The translations under genes and the position numbers were made by a program. Source: an uncultured Hyphomonadaceae bacterium (GTDB taxonomy: Bacteria > Pseudomonadota > Alphaproteobacteria > Caulobacterales > Hyphomonadaceae). From it: 64,000 bases of DNA. The notes beneath the pieces are model-generated. The model worked only from the letters and a program-made list of their open reading frames with translations. It had not been told where the DNA came from and made no database searches. The DNA lies in assembly GCA_913057945.1 (NCBI GenBank), contig CAJXOF010000004.1, forward strand, positions 124,001-188,000, written 5' to 3'. Position 1 is the first letter of the stretch; each line of letters opens with the position of its first letter. Shown here piece by piece: positions 11,656-19,686 of the stretch.

Positions 11656-11949
11656 ATGTTGAAAAAGTTTGCTTTGATTGCCTCTGGTTTTGCGGCCCTG
11701 TATTGTGCGAGCGCGCAAGCGGAGGGCCGAGATGATTTGCAGCGCGTCTGCGTAACGGTTTCTGTTGCTGACGGTTTGAGCGAGGAGGAGAGTCAGGATT
11801 TTTGTGAGTGCTTAGCAACAGGCGCTGAAGAACAAGGACAAGAGTCCATTGACGAGCTTGTTGAATCGGCAGGAATACCGGATCGGCAAGCGCGCATCAA
11901 TGGGCTGTCCGAAACGTCTCAGAAAATCGTGGCGGTATGTGCTCCCTAA
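11656..11949 (+). CDS. Small secreted Cys-containing protein, unknown function
   Basis: A 97-residue protein with a clear signal peptide: MLKK, a hydrophobic core, and probable cleavage after A22 (AQA-EG). The mature part is acidic (about 75 residues) and keeps four cysteines (C32, C50, C52, C95), which could form two disulfides in the periplasm. The start has AAGGAG about 8-9 nt upstream. It lies 100 bp after bphD on the same strand and may be co-transcribed. No family was recognised. Confidence 0.6.
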   Translation: MLKKFALIASGFAALYCASAQAEGRDDLQRVCVTVSVADGLSEEESQDFCECLATGAEEQGQESIDELVESAGIPDRQARINGLSETSQKIVAVCAP

Positions 11950-12088
11950 ACAGGTTCCAGTATAAGAGTCTTCGCCTTGGCTAGCTCTGCTTCTGAACAA
12001 GCTGTCCGAAGCATGAGTTATTACGCATTCGATTGGTCTTGCCGCTGTGAGGCCGGCTCTCTTCGGGGAAATGTAGACTATTGTTCTT

Positions 12089-12634
12089 GTGCAGAAAACT
12101 TCAATCGGGTCCGGGCGAGTGACTGTTGTCGCGGCATTGGCGAGAAATGCGGTAGGCGATGACAAAGCTGACGTGCCTGTGGGGAGGCTCTCATCTGCCG
12201 CCGTCGATATTCTTTTGGGCCTTTATACTGCGCAAACAAGGATGCTTGAGAATGGTTTCCGCAATGACGTAGCAGTCTTGGCTGTATGCACTTTGCTTGC
12301 CAATCTGATCGACGGGTTCGTTGCCGCCGAACTTGGTAAGCCGTCCTTGTCTCTCGTTCAGAAAGGCTGGCATCTTCGGAGGCGCGAATTGTTGCTCGCG
12401 CGTCCGAACGTCGAATCCCGCAAGGTCGGCGCGGCTGCTAATCGATTGACAAATGATTTTCGCAAAAGCCTCGAAGCATCCGCAGGCGCGAATGGATTAG
12501 CCAGAGAGCTAGCAGCTATCTGCCTGGCAGTCATTAGCGAATATCATGAGCGGGGCGAACCGGGCTCGTGCTTCGCTGAAGCCGAGGGAGCGCTCAGCCA
12601 ACTCATCCGCGCATTCAGTAAAGGTGTTGCTTGA
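12089..12634 (+). CDS. Hypothetical helical protein, start uncertain
   Basis: Up to 181 residues from a GTG at 12089; a second GTG at 12119 is equally possible and neither has a good ribosome binding site. The product looks mainly alpha-helical and has no signal peptide, with a hydrophobic helix near NDVAVLAVCTLLANLIDGF and basic stretches such as RRRELLLARPNVE. No domain was recognised. It sits between the catabolic genes and the IS remnants and may be a truncated gene. The following stretch 12,635-12,863 shows nothing recognisable. Confidence 0.4.
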   Translation: MQKTSIGSGRVTVVAALARNAVGDDKADVPVGRLSSAAVDILLGLYTAQTRMLENGFRNDVAVLAVCTLLANLIDGFVAAELGKPSLSLVQKGWHLRRRELLLARPNVESRKVGAAANRLTNDFRKSLEASAGANGLARELAAICLAVISEYHERGEPGSCFAEAEGALSQLIRAFSKGVA

Positions 12635-12863
12635 CAGAATCAGTATGCGGATAAAGAAGGGGCTGGAGCAACCTCTATTGTTTGAATTCAATCGATAGAA
12701 AAGAGACGTTGATAAAGCTCAACCATTGACGGGATCTGACGAAAGTGATCCGGCAAGTGCTTTAGCTATCTTACAATGGTGACGCGCTTACCGATCAAAT
12801 CTTGGGCTCTTGTACGTATCTAAACAAATCAAAATGGATTTCTCGTGGCCCAGTACCTCGGTA

Positions 12864-13080
12864 GATGGCGTGCACATGAATTCCTTTAATGGATCGCTCC
12901 GGGATGAACGCCAACGGGTTCGTTTCCTTGACCGTAGCAATACAGCTACTTGAGACGTCGAGAATGGACTACAGTGAGAGGAGACCTCATACGGCTCACA
13001 ATGGGCAATCTCCTGCCGAGTTTGCCCGCAACGTCGGCCTGTGCCATGATGGCAAGGTCAAAATCGCTGCTGGATTTTAA
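12864..13080 (+). pseudogene. Decayed C-terminal end of an IS3-family transposase (orfB)
   Basis: The sequence reads FNGSLRDER in the frame of 12864. After a frameshift near 12,920 it continues in another frame as RMDYSERRPHTAHNGQSPAEFA before a stop at 13078-13080. Those two blocks are the conserved end of IS3-family DDE transposases (FNGSLRDE... and DYN..RPHSALG..TPAEF). Everything upstream of them is missing or unrecognisable, so this is a dead fragment, broken by a frameshift. Confidence 0.7.
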
Positions 13081-13113
13081 CACCAAGGCCGGACTACCAG
13101 AGCCAAGCACTTC
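13063..13113. repeat. 51-bp tandem duplication, unit 1
   Basis: This 51-bp unit begins ATCGCTGCTGGATTTTA and is followed head-to-tail by a diverged copy. The second copy is split by the IS630 element: its first 17 bp are 13114-13130 (ATCGCTGCTGTATTTTA) and its last 34 bp continue at 14182-14215. With the insertion removed the two units align without gaps, with about 10 differences. Confidence 0.7.
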
Positions 13114-13130
13114 ATCGCTGCTGTATTTTA
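13114..13130. repeat. 51-bp tandem duplication, unit 2 (left part, before IS630)
   Basis: It has one mismatch against the first 17 bp of unit 1. It ends in the TA at 13129-13130 that is the IS630 target site. Confidence 0.7.
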
Positions 13131-14179
13131 GAGCACCATGCTTTTAATCTGACGCATAGCCTGCGGCCTTGAAGTAGTTCCAGCATTCATCTGGCTCGTA
13201 AAGTTTGCAGATACTACCGATTGCGGCTTCGAGATCGTCAAAGGTCCGTGCGGCGGCTGCCCGCAGATGGGCTTTCAGCTTCGAGAAGGCCTGCTCGATC
13301 GGGTTCAGGTCGGGCGAGTATTGCGGCAGGAACAACAGCCATGCGCCATGGGATCGGATGATCTCGTCGGCGTAGGCACTCTTGTGGACCGAGAGGTTGT
13401 CGAGGATCACCACGTCACGGGGCTGCAGGGTCGGAGCAAGTTGAGTTTCGACATAGACATTGAAAGCGGATCGATCCATCGCGCCGGGGATAATCCAGGG
13501 TGCGGTGAGTTCTCCGCAGCGCAGGGCAGCGATGAAGGTCTGGGTACCCCATTTGCCGAACGGAGCGTCTGCTTTCAGCCGTTTGCCCCATCGCGCCCGG
13601 CCGCGCAGACGCGCCATCTTGGTGTTCACCGAAGTTTCATCGATGAACACCAGCCGGCCGGGCGAGCGGCGCATAAAGGGCTGGCGATGGTGGATCCAGA
13701 TCCGGCGGCGTTCAGCTACGTCGGCGCGTGCGCATTCCGAGGCCATCAGCTGTTTTTTTATATGTGAACCCGGCCCGGCACAGCAGCCGCGAGATCGAGG
13801 CAGGATGGGCAACCTTGCCAGTCTCGACTTCAAGCTTGTCGGCCAGTTCCGGCATCGTCATGTCTGGCTTCTTCTCGACCATCGCAATCAGCAGGTCGAG
13901 ATGATCAGCGAGCGGGCCCTTGCCCAAGGGGCGGCCCTGCTTGCGAGGAGCCGGGCTGCCCTCATCGGCTGCTCGAGCGGCCCACCGGATCGCCGAACTC
14001 TCGCTCACCGCAAACCGGCGGGCCGCCGACCGACGCGATGCGCCATCCAAAACAAGCTTGGTTACCCGAAGCCGGATGTCGTCTGAATATACCTTTCCCA
14101 TGATCCACCTCCTAAAACGAGTGAATCACCGTTCTCACCAAATGGGAATCCTTCGATTCACAGAATCAGCAGGATGCTC
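13131..14179 (-). mobile_element. IS630-family insertion sequence, 1,049 bp
   Basis: The element is bounded by imperfect terminal inverted repeats. The left end reads GAGCACCATGCT. The right end, read inward, is GAGCATCCTGCT, and about two thirds of the next bases also match. A TA dinucleotide flanks both ends (13129-13130 and 14180-14181), as expected for IS630/Tc1-type insertion. It carries one transposase in two overlapping frames on the minus strand. It interrupts the second unit of a 51-bp duplication within an older IS3 remnant, so it is the younger insertion. Confidence 0.85.
13144..14101 (-). CDS. IS630-family transposase in two frames (orfA/orfB)
   Basis: The first frame (14101 down to 13712, 129 residues) is the helix-turn-helix part, with SRRSAARRFAVSESSAIRW. 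The second frame (open from 13833, ending at 13144) is the DDE catalytic part: D in VFIDETSVN, D in VVILDNLSVHK and E in SPDLNPIEQAFSKLK. The frames meet at a run of seven A on the coding strand (13753-13759 as T on plus). Removing one A would fuse them. This could be programmed or transcriptional slippage, which IS elements use, or a disabling frameshift. The start ATG has GGAGG about 6 nt upstream. Confidence 0.85.
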
Positions 14180-14181
14180 TA

Positions 14182-14270
14182 GCACCACGACTGGGCCACC
14201 AGAGCCAGGCATTTCAGAAACCGCCAACTCTAACTTTACGGGTGGACCAGTCCGATTGGGCAAGCGAGGA
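14182..14270 (+). other. Rest of duplication unit 2 and probable 3' end of the IS3 remnant
   Basis: The first 34 bp complete unit 2 of the 51-bp duplication. The sequence after that contains ACTCTAACTTTACGGGTGGA and CCAGTCCGATTGGGCAAGCG. These resemble the 3' terminal region of IS3-family elements from memory. A precise end was not located. Confidence 0.35.
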
Positions 14271-14316
14271 AGACATGACGACAAGCGCCTAGTTCCGATG
14301 CCAGAGTGATGACATT

Positions 14317-14379
14317 TGCGGTTTACACTTGGTGCCAACGAGCCTTGTTTTTAATACGGAAAACCTGATGCGGTTTACA
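14317..14379 (+). repeat. Two direct repeats TGCGGTTTACA close to the attachment site
   Basis: TGCGGTTTACA occurs at 14317-14327 and at 14369-14379, and a related CGTCGTTTACAC starts at 14409 at the edge of the tRNA fragment. Short repeats beside an attachment core could be integrase arm-binding sites. This is inference from position only. Confidence 0.35.
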
Positions 14380-14410
14380 GAGAACTCCATGTAAAATAAG
14401 AAAAAGTGCG

Positions 14411-14458
14411 TCGTTTACACCGAGAGGGTCAGCGGTTCGAGCCCGTTACCGCCCACCA
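14411..14458 (+). other. 3' fragment of tRNA-Val(UAC): attachment-site scar of a genomic island
   Basis: These 48 bp correspond exactly to tRNA positions 29-76. The anticodon loop is TTTACAC (anticodon UAC), followed by the 3' anticodon strand CGAGA, variable loop GGGTC, T-arm AGCGG-TTCGAGC-CCGTT (all pairs form, one G-T), 3' acceptor strand ACCGCCC, discriminator A and CCA. The two bases before position 29 no longer pair, and no D-arm or 5' acceptor (GGGCGGT expected) is upstream. It is therefore not a working tRNA but the duplicated 3' end left by integrase-mediated insertion. Confidence 0.85.
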
Positions 14459-14498
14459 TTTTCTCCGAATTTCCAGATTGTTACGTCTCGGGCCTCCC

Positions 14499-15896
14499 TC
14501 AGAGCACCGGCCATTCCGACGGCACGCTGCGGCCTTCCCGTGAGACCAGCGCCATTCCGGCGGCCTGGACCTCGGCGAGCAAGCGGTCTTCATCGATTAG
14601 CGTGGAGCGGTAGTTCTCGACCACGCGCCGCCCATCGACCCAGACGCTGTGAACGCCCCGGCCATCGGCGGAATAAACAAGCTGGTTGACCGGGTTGAAG
14701 AGGGGCACCCATTCCGGCCGGTTGCGATCATGCAGCACGAAGTCGGCCTTCTTGCCCGGCTCCAGCGATCCGATCTGGTCAGCCATCTGCGCGCCTTTTG
14801 CCCCATTGATCGTGGCGGCTTCCAGCACGCTGTAGGCCGAGAACAGGTTTGCGTCGCGGCGCGCATCCTTGAACAGGCCCGCCATGGCGAACATGGCGCG
14901 CATGATGTCGCTGGTATTGCCATTATTGTTGCCATCCGTGCCAAGCTGGATGTTCACGCCCGCGGCGGCCATTTCAGGGAACAGGCCGGCAGAGCTTGCC
15001 CCATATCCACCCTTCATGGCGGTCATCGGGCAGTGCGTGACATGGGTGCCGCTGGAGGCGAGCAGGTCAACTTCGGCCTGGTCGAGATGCACCGCATGGG
15101 TCAGGGACAAATGCGGCCCAAGCGCGCCGATATCTGCGAGATGGGCGATGGCGCGTTTGCCGGAGGTTTCCAGATAATAGTCGGGGTCGGCAGGGTCCGC
15201 GCTCATATGGGCGCTGACGCCAAGCCCTTTCGAGCGCGCGAGTTCGGTCGCGCCGCGCCACAAATCATCCGTTGCCGTGTTGTGACCCACCAGGAGGGGC
15301 CAGGCCGAGATGAGCGCGTCGTCGGTTTGAGGATAGGCGTTTGATTGCGCGTCCATGCGAGATAGCGCCGAATCGGTCAGGGCTGTCTGGTCATCGTCGG
15401 GCGCGAAGGCCCGGTCCTGCAGCCATTGGCCGATCTTTCCGCGGATACCCATTTCGGCCAGCCCGTCCGCCACGGCATCAAGGTCCAGGATCGTGCCGGC
15501 CTCAATGAAGCTCGTCGTGCCGGTGCGGAGCATTTCGAGCGCAGCGAACTGGGCCGACAGGCGTTCATCGGCTGGTGTCTGGGTCATGTACATCGGGATC
15601 AGCCAGCCAAAGACATTTGCCTGCCAATCCGTATTGTCCGGGACAATGCCCCGGGTCAGCGGTTCGCCGGTAAGATGAACATGACAATTGACGAATCCGG
15701 GCGTGATGACGAAGCCATTGCCGTCCAGCGTTTGCTGCGGGCTGACGGCTTTCAAGACCTCGCTGTCCTGGCCAATGCTGTGAATGCGGTTTCCGCACAG
15801 GGCGATTGCGCCGTCGCGATAGATCCGGCGTTGCGCATCCATGGTGACGATCCACGCATTTCGGATGAGCAGGTCAACGGGGGCAGGGTGGTCCAT
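14499..15896 (-). CDS. Amidohydrolase (chlorohydrolase/deaminase-like)
   Basis: A 465-residue metal-dependent amidohydrolase of the AtzB/TrzN/guanine-deaminase-like group. The metal-binding motifs are HxH in NCHVHLTGE, His in SAHMSADP and LTHAVHLD, and Asp in LGTDGNNN; the C-terminal strand reads GSLEPGKKADFVLHD. It probably deaminates or dechlorinates a ring or hydrolyses an amide; the substrate is unknown. The ATG at 15896 is preferred because GGATGAG lies 6 nt upstream and the next residues start the usual N-terminal strand (LLIRNAWIVTMD). The frame stays open another 110 codons without family similarity. It is the first gene after the island scar and is GC-rich like the core. Confidence 0.8.
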   Translation of the reverse strand: MDHPAPVDLLIRNAWIVTMDAQRRIYRDGAIALCGNRIHSIGQDSEVLKAVSPQQTLDGNGFVITPGFVNCHVHLTGEPLTRGIVPDNTDWQANVFGWLIPMYMTQTPADERLSAQFAALEMLRTGTTSFIEAGTILDLDAVADGLAEMGIRGKIGQWLQDRAFAPDDDQTALTDSALSRMDAQSNAYPQTDDALISAWPLLVGHNTATDDLWRGATELARSKGLGVSAHMSADPADPDYYLETSGKRAIAHLADIGALGPHLSLTHAVHLDQAEVDLLASSGTHVTHCPMTAMKGGYGASSAGLFPEMAAAGVNIQLGTDGNNNGNTSDIMRAMFAMAGLFKDARRDANLFSAYSVLEAATINGAKGAQMADQIGSLEPGKKADFVLHDRNRPEWVPLFNPVNQLVYSADGRGVHSVWVDGRRVVENYRSTLIDEDRLLAEVQAAGMALVSREGRSVPSEWPVL

Positions 15897-16422
15897 GTGC
15901 ATCTCATCCCATCTGGCTGTTCCGCGAGGTCCCCATGAGTGTGGCGATGTGGGGAGAGGCGGTCTTGACCCAGCCTGCACAATATCTTTGCCAGAAGGGG
16001 GAAGCTTGCTCGCGGGATGGGCAAAAACACCCGATGCCAAGGGGGATGCAGGCTTCGGATTTGGAGATTCGGCGCAAGGTGTGATGGTTGGGAGTGTGGC
16101 CTTTTTGCCAACCTTGTCATAAATCCAAAAAAAACGGTCTCTGAAAAATTTTCTAATGCGATCGCTCAATGCGCCAGCGGATCGTAGAAGTATCAATAGA
16201 TACGGGCCGAAAATTGTTGCAACAACCATGAAATCGGTTTCATAGCGCCCGGCTCAGCCGGTGCGAAACCAAAATTTTCGTCATGTAAGACTTGATAGCG
16301 CAAACATTTGGTGATGGATTGCCGGTCGGGTAGGTAGATTGCAGGGGCGATCCACCTGGCCGAGACAAGCATTGAAGACCGGCACCATCTATCGTGAGTG
16401 GCCTGTCTCAGGGAGGATTGTA
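15897..16422. other. 526-bp divergent intergenic region
   Basis: It separates the amidohydrolase from the TonB receptor, which run apart. The only structure seen is the pair of palindromes at 16214-16243, so this is probably the control region for the receptor. Open frames crossing it show no protein similarity. Confidence 0.5.
16214..16243. promoter_or_regulatory. Two adjacent palindromes, LacI-type operator candidate
   Basis: TTGTTGCAACAA (16214-16225) is a perfect 12-bp palindrome. Two bp later ATGAAATCGGTTTCAT (16228-16243) has perfect 6-bp arms around TCGG. The second resembles LacI-family operators (TGAAA..TTTCA) that commonly control TonB receptor loci in Caulobacter-like bacteria. 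The regulator is not in the window. Confidence 0.5.
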
Positions 16423-19400
16423 ATGACTGTTTCCACGGACAAGGTCCGTGCGGTTTCCGCACGGAAAGTAAAATGGGGAACGCTGCTGTGCAGTGCGTCC
16501 GCGGTGTCTCTTCTGTCAGCCCTGCCATTGGCAGCGCAGGCGCAAGACGCGAATGACGAAACACTTACGCAGGAAACTGTGGTTGTGCAGGGCATTCGCG
16601 GATCGCTCGAGCGCGCCATGGATATCAAGCGCGATTCCAACGGCGTTGTTGACGCCATTTCGGCCGAAGATATTGGTAAGTTCCCGGACACCAACCTCGC
16701 TGAATCGCTTCAGCGCATCACGGGTGTGTCCATCAACCGGGTCAATGGCGAAGGCTCCGAGATCACCGTTCGCGGCTTCGGACCGGGCTTCAACCTGGTC
16801 ACGCTCAACGGCCGCACAATGCCGACCGCCAAGGTTCGCGCCATCGGTGCCCGCGGCAATTACGGTGCTGGCGGCGACCGCGCCTTCGACTTCTCGAACC
16901 TCGCCTCTGAAGGCGTCAACGGTCTGGAAGTCTACAAGACCGGCCAAGCTGTCCTGCCATCGGGCGGCATCGGCGCCACGGTCAACATCAAGACGCGCAC
17001 ACCGTTTGACGATCCAGGCCTCAACGCGTCCTTCTCGGCCAAGGCTATCAACGACACGAGCGTGGAAGCCGGCGACGACTTCACGCCGGAACTGTCCGGC
17101 CTCGCAAGCTGGACTGATCCCTCCGATCGCTTCGGCATCGGCATCTTCGGGTCCTATTCCAAGCGTGACTCCGGCGCGCCATCCCAGCAGATCAATGACT
17201 GGATCGTCCGCGAATCCGTAGACGGCACAATCGACGGCAGCTACACGCGCGGTGACGGCTCGACCCAGATCACCAACCCGCCGGCTGCTGGCCAGCTCTA
17301 CGCCATTCCTCAGGATAGCCGTTACGACTTCTCCGACATTTCCCGGGAGCGCCTGAACGGTCAGCTGGTCCTCCAGTTCCGTCCAGTGGACAACCTCACC
17401 CTCACCGGTGACTACACCTACGCCCAGACGGAGTCAGACGAACTGCGCTACGAGCAGACCAACTGGTTTGCCACGCCGCTCGACCAGATCATCTTCGACA
17501 ATGATGGCCCGGTCGCCACGGCCGTGTTCATGCAGGAAGACAATAATGGCTCGAAAGATATCGGCTTCGAGCAGACCAACCGCGCCACGAAAGACGAGTT
17601 GAATTCGCTCGGCTTCAACGCGGAATGGGAATTCTCCGAGCGCGGAACAGTCATCTTCGATGCACACAGTTCCAAGTCGGAATCTGGCGGTAACAACCCG
17701 CTCGGCCACACGGCGACCTTCGTGTCTATGGGTGCGCCGGTCATCCTCCAGCACTCCGTTGATTTCCGCGGAGGCACGCCGATCCAGTCCTACACCATCG
17801 ACGATTCCGTTCGTGGAAATGGTAATGGCGTATTGGATGCTGGCGATCTCGGCAGCCAGGTGCAGCGCTCAAACTCTTCCAGCATGGAGCACCAGATCGA
17901 TGAATTTGACCTTCGCTTCGTCTGGGACTTCGATGATCGCACCAACCTGACCGTTGGCAGTAACTATCGCGATTCTCAAATGGACCGCTCGACCCGCACG
18001 ACACAACAGGACCTGGGGTCCTGGGGTATCTCAAACCCGGGTGACATCGAACAATATGCGCCGGGCATGATGCAGTCCTACTGCCTGTCCTGCCTGTATG
18101 ATGATGTGGCTGTGGGTCAGGCCGACACGGCCTTCCGCGTCGATGCGGCTCAGCTCTATCCCATCCTTGAAGCGGCTTATGCTGGCAACGCCGTGAACAT
18201 CTCCGAGACGGATGACACGGTGCAGGAAGAGATTCTGTCCTTCTACGCCCAGTTCAATATTGAACGAGACTTCATGGGCCTTCCGACGCGCACCAATATT
18301 GGTGTCCGTTATGAAGACACGAATGTTATCTCGACAACTCTGCAGTCGATCCCATCGGGTATTCTGTGGACGGCCGATAACGACTTCCTCGTCGTTCAGT
18401 CTGGTGACAAGCAGGACCTGTCGGGCAAGGGCGCTTATGAGGAATTGTTGCCGAACGTCGACTTCCAGGTTGACCTGACGGACAACATTGTTGCGCGCGC
18501 TTCGTTCAGCAAGACGATCGGTCGGGCCGGCTACAGCAGCCTGTTCGCGTCGACCACTGCAAACGCACCAAATCGTCCGACGGCCTTTGGTGGCTCGCTG
18601 ACCGGCGACTCTCAGAACCCTGGCCTGCTGCCACTCAAATCCACCAACTTCGATGTGTCTGTCGAATGGTATTATGGTGATACGAGCTATCTGTCGGCAG
18701 GTTACTTCGACAAGAAGGTGAAGAACTTCATCGGTAACGGTGTCGTTGAGCGCAACCTGTTCGGCTTGCGGGATCCGGCATCCGGCGCGGCGGGTTCGCG
18801 TTCCGGGGACGCACTGGACATCATCAACGATCTTGGTGTTGACCAGTCCGAAGCCAATCTCTTCACCCTGGCAGCTCTGATCGAAGCCAATGGCGGCAAC
18901 GCTGCGGCAGCTCAGGCCGAGTTCGAGTCCCAACTCGTCGGAGGCGCTCTGCCACAGAGCTATGTCGACCAGATCCTGGGGCTGTATGACGTCGCTTCCG
19001 ACGGCAGCGACCCACTGGCAGTGTTTGCCGTCAATCAGCCGGTCAACAACCGCGAAGGCAATATCGACGGTATGGAGTTTGCCTGGCAGCACTTCTTCGG
19101 CGAGACAGGCTTTGGCTTCCAGGCCAACTACACGCTGGTCAATGGCGATGTTGAGCTGGATCCGGCTGCAAGCATCAACGAGAACCAGTTCGCCCTGCTC
19201 GGCCTGTCCGACACGGCCAACCTGACGGCGATTTATGAGAAGTACGGCTTCTCCGCCCGTCTGGCCTATAACTGGCGTGACACATTCCTGCTCGCCACCA
19301 ATGAAGGGGGTGACCGGTCCGGTACCTATGTCGAAGATTTCGGTCAGTATGATCTGAACGTGAGCTACGACATCAACGAGCAGATTGCTGTCTCCTTCGA

Positions 19401-19515
19401 AGGCATCAACCTGACCGGGGAAGACCAGCGCATCTACCACCGCGTGCCGGAGCAGGTGTACTATGTCTACGAGCTGGCACCACGCTACCAGATCGGCGTG
19501 CGCTACAAGTTCTAG
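16423..19515 (+). CDS. TonB-dependent receptor (TonB-Xanth-Caul type)
   Basis: A 1,030-residue outer-membrane receptor. A signal peptide (about 1-43, ending PLAAQAQ) is followed by a possible TonB box around ETVVVQG. The plug domain has FPDTNLAESLQRITGVSI and a long EITVRGFGPGFNLVTLNGR segment that marks this Caulobacter/Xanthomonas subfamily. The rest is a beta barrel ending in Phe (GVRYKF). The ATG at 16423 has GGGAGG about 7 nt upstream; an earlier in-frame start at 16339 is weaker. Receptors of this type import oligosaccharides or other large ligands. It heads a SapC/cupin/halogenase locus. Confidence 0.9.
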   Translation: MTVSTDKVRAVSARKVKWGTLLCSASAVSLLSALPLAAQAQDANDETLTQETVVVQGIRGSLERAMDIKRDSNGVVDAISAEDIGKFPDTNLAESLQRITGVSINRVNGEGSEITVRGFGPGFNLVTLNGRTMPTAKVRAIGARGNYGAGGDRAFDFSNLASEGVNGLEVYKTGQAVLPSGGIGATVNIKTRTPFDDPGLNASFSAKAINDTSVEAGDDFTPELSGLASWTDPSDRFGIGIFGSYSKRDSGAPSQQINDWIVRESVDGTIDGSYTRGDGSTQITNPPAAGQLYAIPQDSRYDFSDISRERLNGQLVLQFRPVDNLTLTGDYTYAQTESDELRYEQTNWFATPLDQIIFDNDGPVATAVFMQEDNNGSKDIGFEQTNRATKDELNSLGFNAEWEFSERGTVIFDAHSSKSESGGNNPLGHTATFVSMGAPVILQHSVDFRGGTPIQSYTIDDSVRGNGNGVLDAGDLGSQVQRSNSSSMEHQIDEFDLRFVWDFDDRTNLTVGSNYRDSQMDRSTRTTQQDLGSWGISNPGDIEQYAPGMMQSYCLSCLYDDVAVGQADTAFRVDAAQLYPILEAAYAGNAVNISETDDTVQEEILSFYAQFNIERDFMGLPTRTNIGVRYEDTNVISTTLQSIPSGILWTADNDFLVVQSGDKQDLSGKGAYEELLPNVDFQVDLTDNIVARASFSKTIGRAGYSSLFASTTANAPNRPTAFGGSLTGDSQNPGLLPLKSTNFDVSVEWYYGDTSYLSAGYFDKKVKNFIGNGVVERNLFGLRDPASGAAGSRSGDALDIINDLGVDQSEANLFTLAALIEANGGNAAAAQAEFESQLVGGALPQSYVDQILGLYDVASDGSDPLAVFAVNQPVNNREGNIDGMEFAWQHFFGETGFGFQANYTLVNGDVELDPAASINENQFALLGLSDTANLTAIYEKYGFSARLAYNWRDTFLLATNEGGDRSGTYVEDFGQYDLNVSYDINEQIAVSFEGINLTGEDQRIYHRVPEQVYYVYELAPRYQIGVRYKF

Positions 19516-19555
19516 TCGGAGACGACTGGACTGAGACGTGAAGCATTTCAGGAAA

Positions 19556-19581
19556 GGCCGCTGCTTGCAGCGGCCTTTTTT
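19556..19581 (+). terminator. Rho-independent terminator after the TonB receptor
   Basis: GGCCGCTG-CTTG-CAGCGGCC forms a perfect 8-bp stem, followed by six T. It lies 41 nt after the receptor stop and separates it, at least partly, from sapC downstream. Confidence 0.85.
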
Positions 19582-19686
19582 GCCCCCGCTTGTATGGGGC
19601 AGGGGATTGTTTCATCATGATGGAAACGCGCGCGACTCCGGTACGCACCCGTTAGAGATCGCGCAGGCAGCACCGAAGGGCGCCCC

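Noticed and set aside
14411-14458. A functional tRNA-Val gene
   Set aside because: Only positions 29-76 are present; the D-arm and 5' acceptor strand are missing.
18031-19440. 469-codon open frame antisense to the TonB receptor
   Set aside because: Shadow; the plus-strand receptor has signal peptide, plug and C-terminal Phe.
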